DNA of 64,000 nucleotides, taken from NCBI GenBank assembly GCA_019638255.1, contig JAHBUD010000001.1, forward strand, positions 1,922,001 through 1,986,000, written 5' to 3'. Of the stretch, positions 63,068 through 64,000 are shown one piece after another (position 1 is the stretch's first letter; each line of letters begins with the position of its first letter). The stretch is from Cyclobacteriaceae bacterium (GTDB lineage Bacteria; Bacteroidota; Bacteroidia; Cytophagales; Cyclobacteriaceae). Position numbers and translations under genes: made by a program. The notes under the pieces were generated by a model. That model ran no database searches. It was not told where the DNA came from and saw only the letters and a program-made list of their open reading frames with translations.

Positions 63068-64000
63068 ATGAAAAGACTTCATTTATTTGGCACACTGATC
63101 TGGGTATTCATTTCCTGCTCAGAAAAGGCAACGTTTGAAACGAAAACAGGTGAAAGCGGAGGATATACCTATGAGTACGTTACGAATGATCCTTTAAATG
63201 CACGGATTTATACCTTAAAAAATGGTTTGAAAGTTTACCTGAGCCAGTACAATGCATCACCCCGGATTTATACGCAGATAGCGGTAAAAGCTGGCGGCAA
63301 AAATGATCCTGCCGATGCCACCGGCTTGGCGCACTACCTGGAGCACATCATGTTTAAGGGAAGTGATGAATTCGGAACACTGGATTGGGAAAAGGAGAAA
63401 GTAATGCTGGACAGTATTGAACGCATGTTTGAGCATTATCGAACGCTAACTGATTCTATTGAAAGAGTTGATTACTACAGTAAAATTGACCGATACTCAA
63501 ATGAAGCCGCTAAACTAGCCATTGCCAGTGAATATGATAAAATGATTACTGAGTTGGGCGGGCAAGGACTTAATGCTTACACCACAGAAGACCGCACAGT
63601 TTATATTAATGATATACCCGCTAACCAGTTGGATAATTGGCTGAAGATTGAAGCCAGTCGTTTTCGTACCATTGTTCCCCGGCTTTTTCACACCGAGTTG
63701 GAGGCTGTATATGAAGAGAAGAATGGAAGCCTTGACGATGATTCGTGGAAGAGTTACGAGGCTTTGTTGCAAGCTATGTTTAAGAAACATCCTTACGGAA
63801 CACAAACAGTTATTGGTACCATCGATCATTTGAAAAATCCATCCATAACGGAAATCAAAAAGTACTTTGATAAATACTATAAGCCGAACAATGTTGCCAT
63901 TTGCCTTAGTGGTGATCTGGATTATGATAAAACAATCAAGCTTATTGATAAGTACTTCTCGGATTGGCAGGTAAACGATAAACTGGAACCGTGGACGGTT
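63068..64000 (+). CDS. M16-family metallopeptidase (pitrilysin-like), truncated by window end
   Basis: Only the first 311 residues of this gene are present; the frame is open to the last base. The N-terminus MKRLHLFGTLIWVFISCSEK has a lipobox-like Cys at residue 17. The zinc motif HYLEH is at 89-93 (GLAHYLEHIMFKG), the downstream Glu in ELEAVYEEKNG, and GGQGLNAYTTEDRTVY is the usual strand that follows. Pitrilysin-type lipoproteins degrade peptides in the periplasm. It is divergent from the S41 peptidase; 184 bases separate them and hold no gene, only a TTACTTTG near-match to the promoter box near 63039. Confidence 0.92.
   Translation, partial: MKRLHLFGTLIWVFISCSEKATFETKTGESGGYTYEYVTNDPLNARIYTLKNGLKVYLSQYNASPRIYTQIAVKAGGKNDPADATGLAHYLEHIMFKGSDEFGTLDWEKEKVMLDSIERMFEHYRTLTDSIERVDYYSKIDRYSNEAAKLAIASEYDKMITELGGQGLNAYTTEDRTVYINDIPANQLDNWLKIEASRFRTIVPRLFHTELEAVYEEKNGSLDDDSWKSYEALLQAMFKKHPYGTQTVIGTIDHLKNPSITEIKKYFDKYYKPNNVAICLSGDLDYDKTIKLIDKYFSDWQVNDKLEPWTV

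Overview
The window looks like chromosomal DNA of a Bacteroidota bacterium, most likely a Cytophagales-type pigmented heterotroph. Several signs agree: TonB-dependent receptors (one with an N-terminal carboxypeptidase-regulatory-like domain), signal peptides ending in 'AQ', type III glutamine synthetase, ~800-residue FtsX-like permeases in tandem, head-GIN and DUF1080 proteins, and several TAnnTTTG-type promoter boxes. I saw no rRNA, tRNA, CRISPR array, insertion sequence or phage gene. No stretch longer than 300 bases lacks a gene; the longest gaps (13843-14108, 16220-16448, 39256-39468, 51652-51906) are described where they hold something. The first gene (ureC) and the last (an M16 peptidase) are cut by the window edges.

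Layout. (1) 1-9869, + strand: urease and nickel/urea acquisition block: ureC (3' part), ureE, ureF, ureG, ureD, a UreH-like nickel-transporter-like protein, an outer-membrane porin, a urea transporter, a very His-rich small exported protein and a TonB-dependent receptor. (2) 10036-10929: bestrophin-type channel. (3) 11021-23845: an NtrC-type regulator and its sensor kinase (- strand), divergent from a MacA-like adaptor, one ABC ATPase and three large MacB/FtsX-type permeases. Sigma54-like promoters and phased inverted repeats lie at both relevant intergenic regions. (4) 23970-24260: a small lysine-rich protein.

(5) 24294-35073, all - strand: an apparent light-response and carotenoid block. 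In transcription order it holds a MerR-type regulator with a CarH-like B12 photoreceptor domain, an ECF sigma factor, crtI, crtB, idi, a DUF6435-type mini protein, a class I photolyase, a DUF2256 mini zinc-ribbon, a PhrB-like photolyase that seems to lack Fe-S ligands, an SDR/DUF2867 protein, an SRPBCC protein, crtZ and a fused lycopene cyclase. The enzymes would take IPP-derived GGPP to zeaxanthin. The two photolyases repair or sense light damage, and the B12-binding repressor plus sigma factor are the likely light switch. Two of these genes (28988-29140 and 30456-30623) are very short.

(6) 35208-64000: mixed housekeeping and envelope genes: Lhr-type helicase, serine hydrolase, DUF1080 lipoprotein, a second TonB receptor, an OmpR/histidine-kinase pair, SulP transporter with UspA, a PiT-like membrane protein, an esterase, the PdeM nuclease, a CapA-like protein, a beta-barrel protein, a YtcJ-like amidohydrolase lipoprotein, a TerB-like protein, a head-GIN protein, a sterol-desaturase-family hydroxylase, glnN, two tandem M28 peptidases, an S41 peptidase and the start of an M16 peptidase.

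The two most interesting systems are the B12/sigma-factor light regulon with its repeated operator-like motif at 34094-34126, and the NtrC/sigma54-controlled MacA/FtsX efflux block with its shared enhancer-like palindromes.
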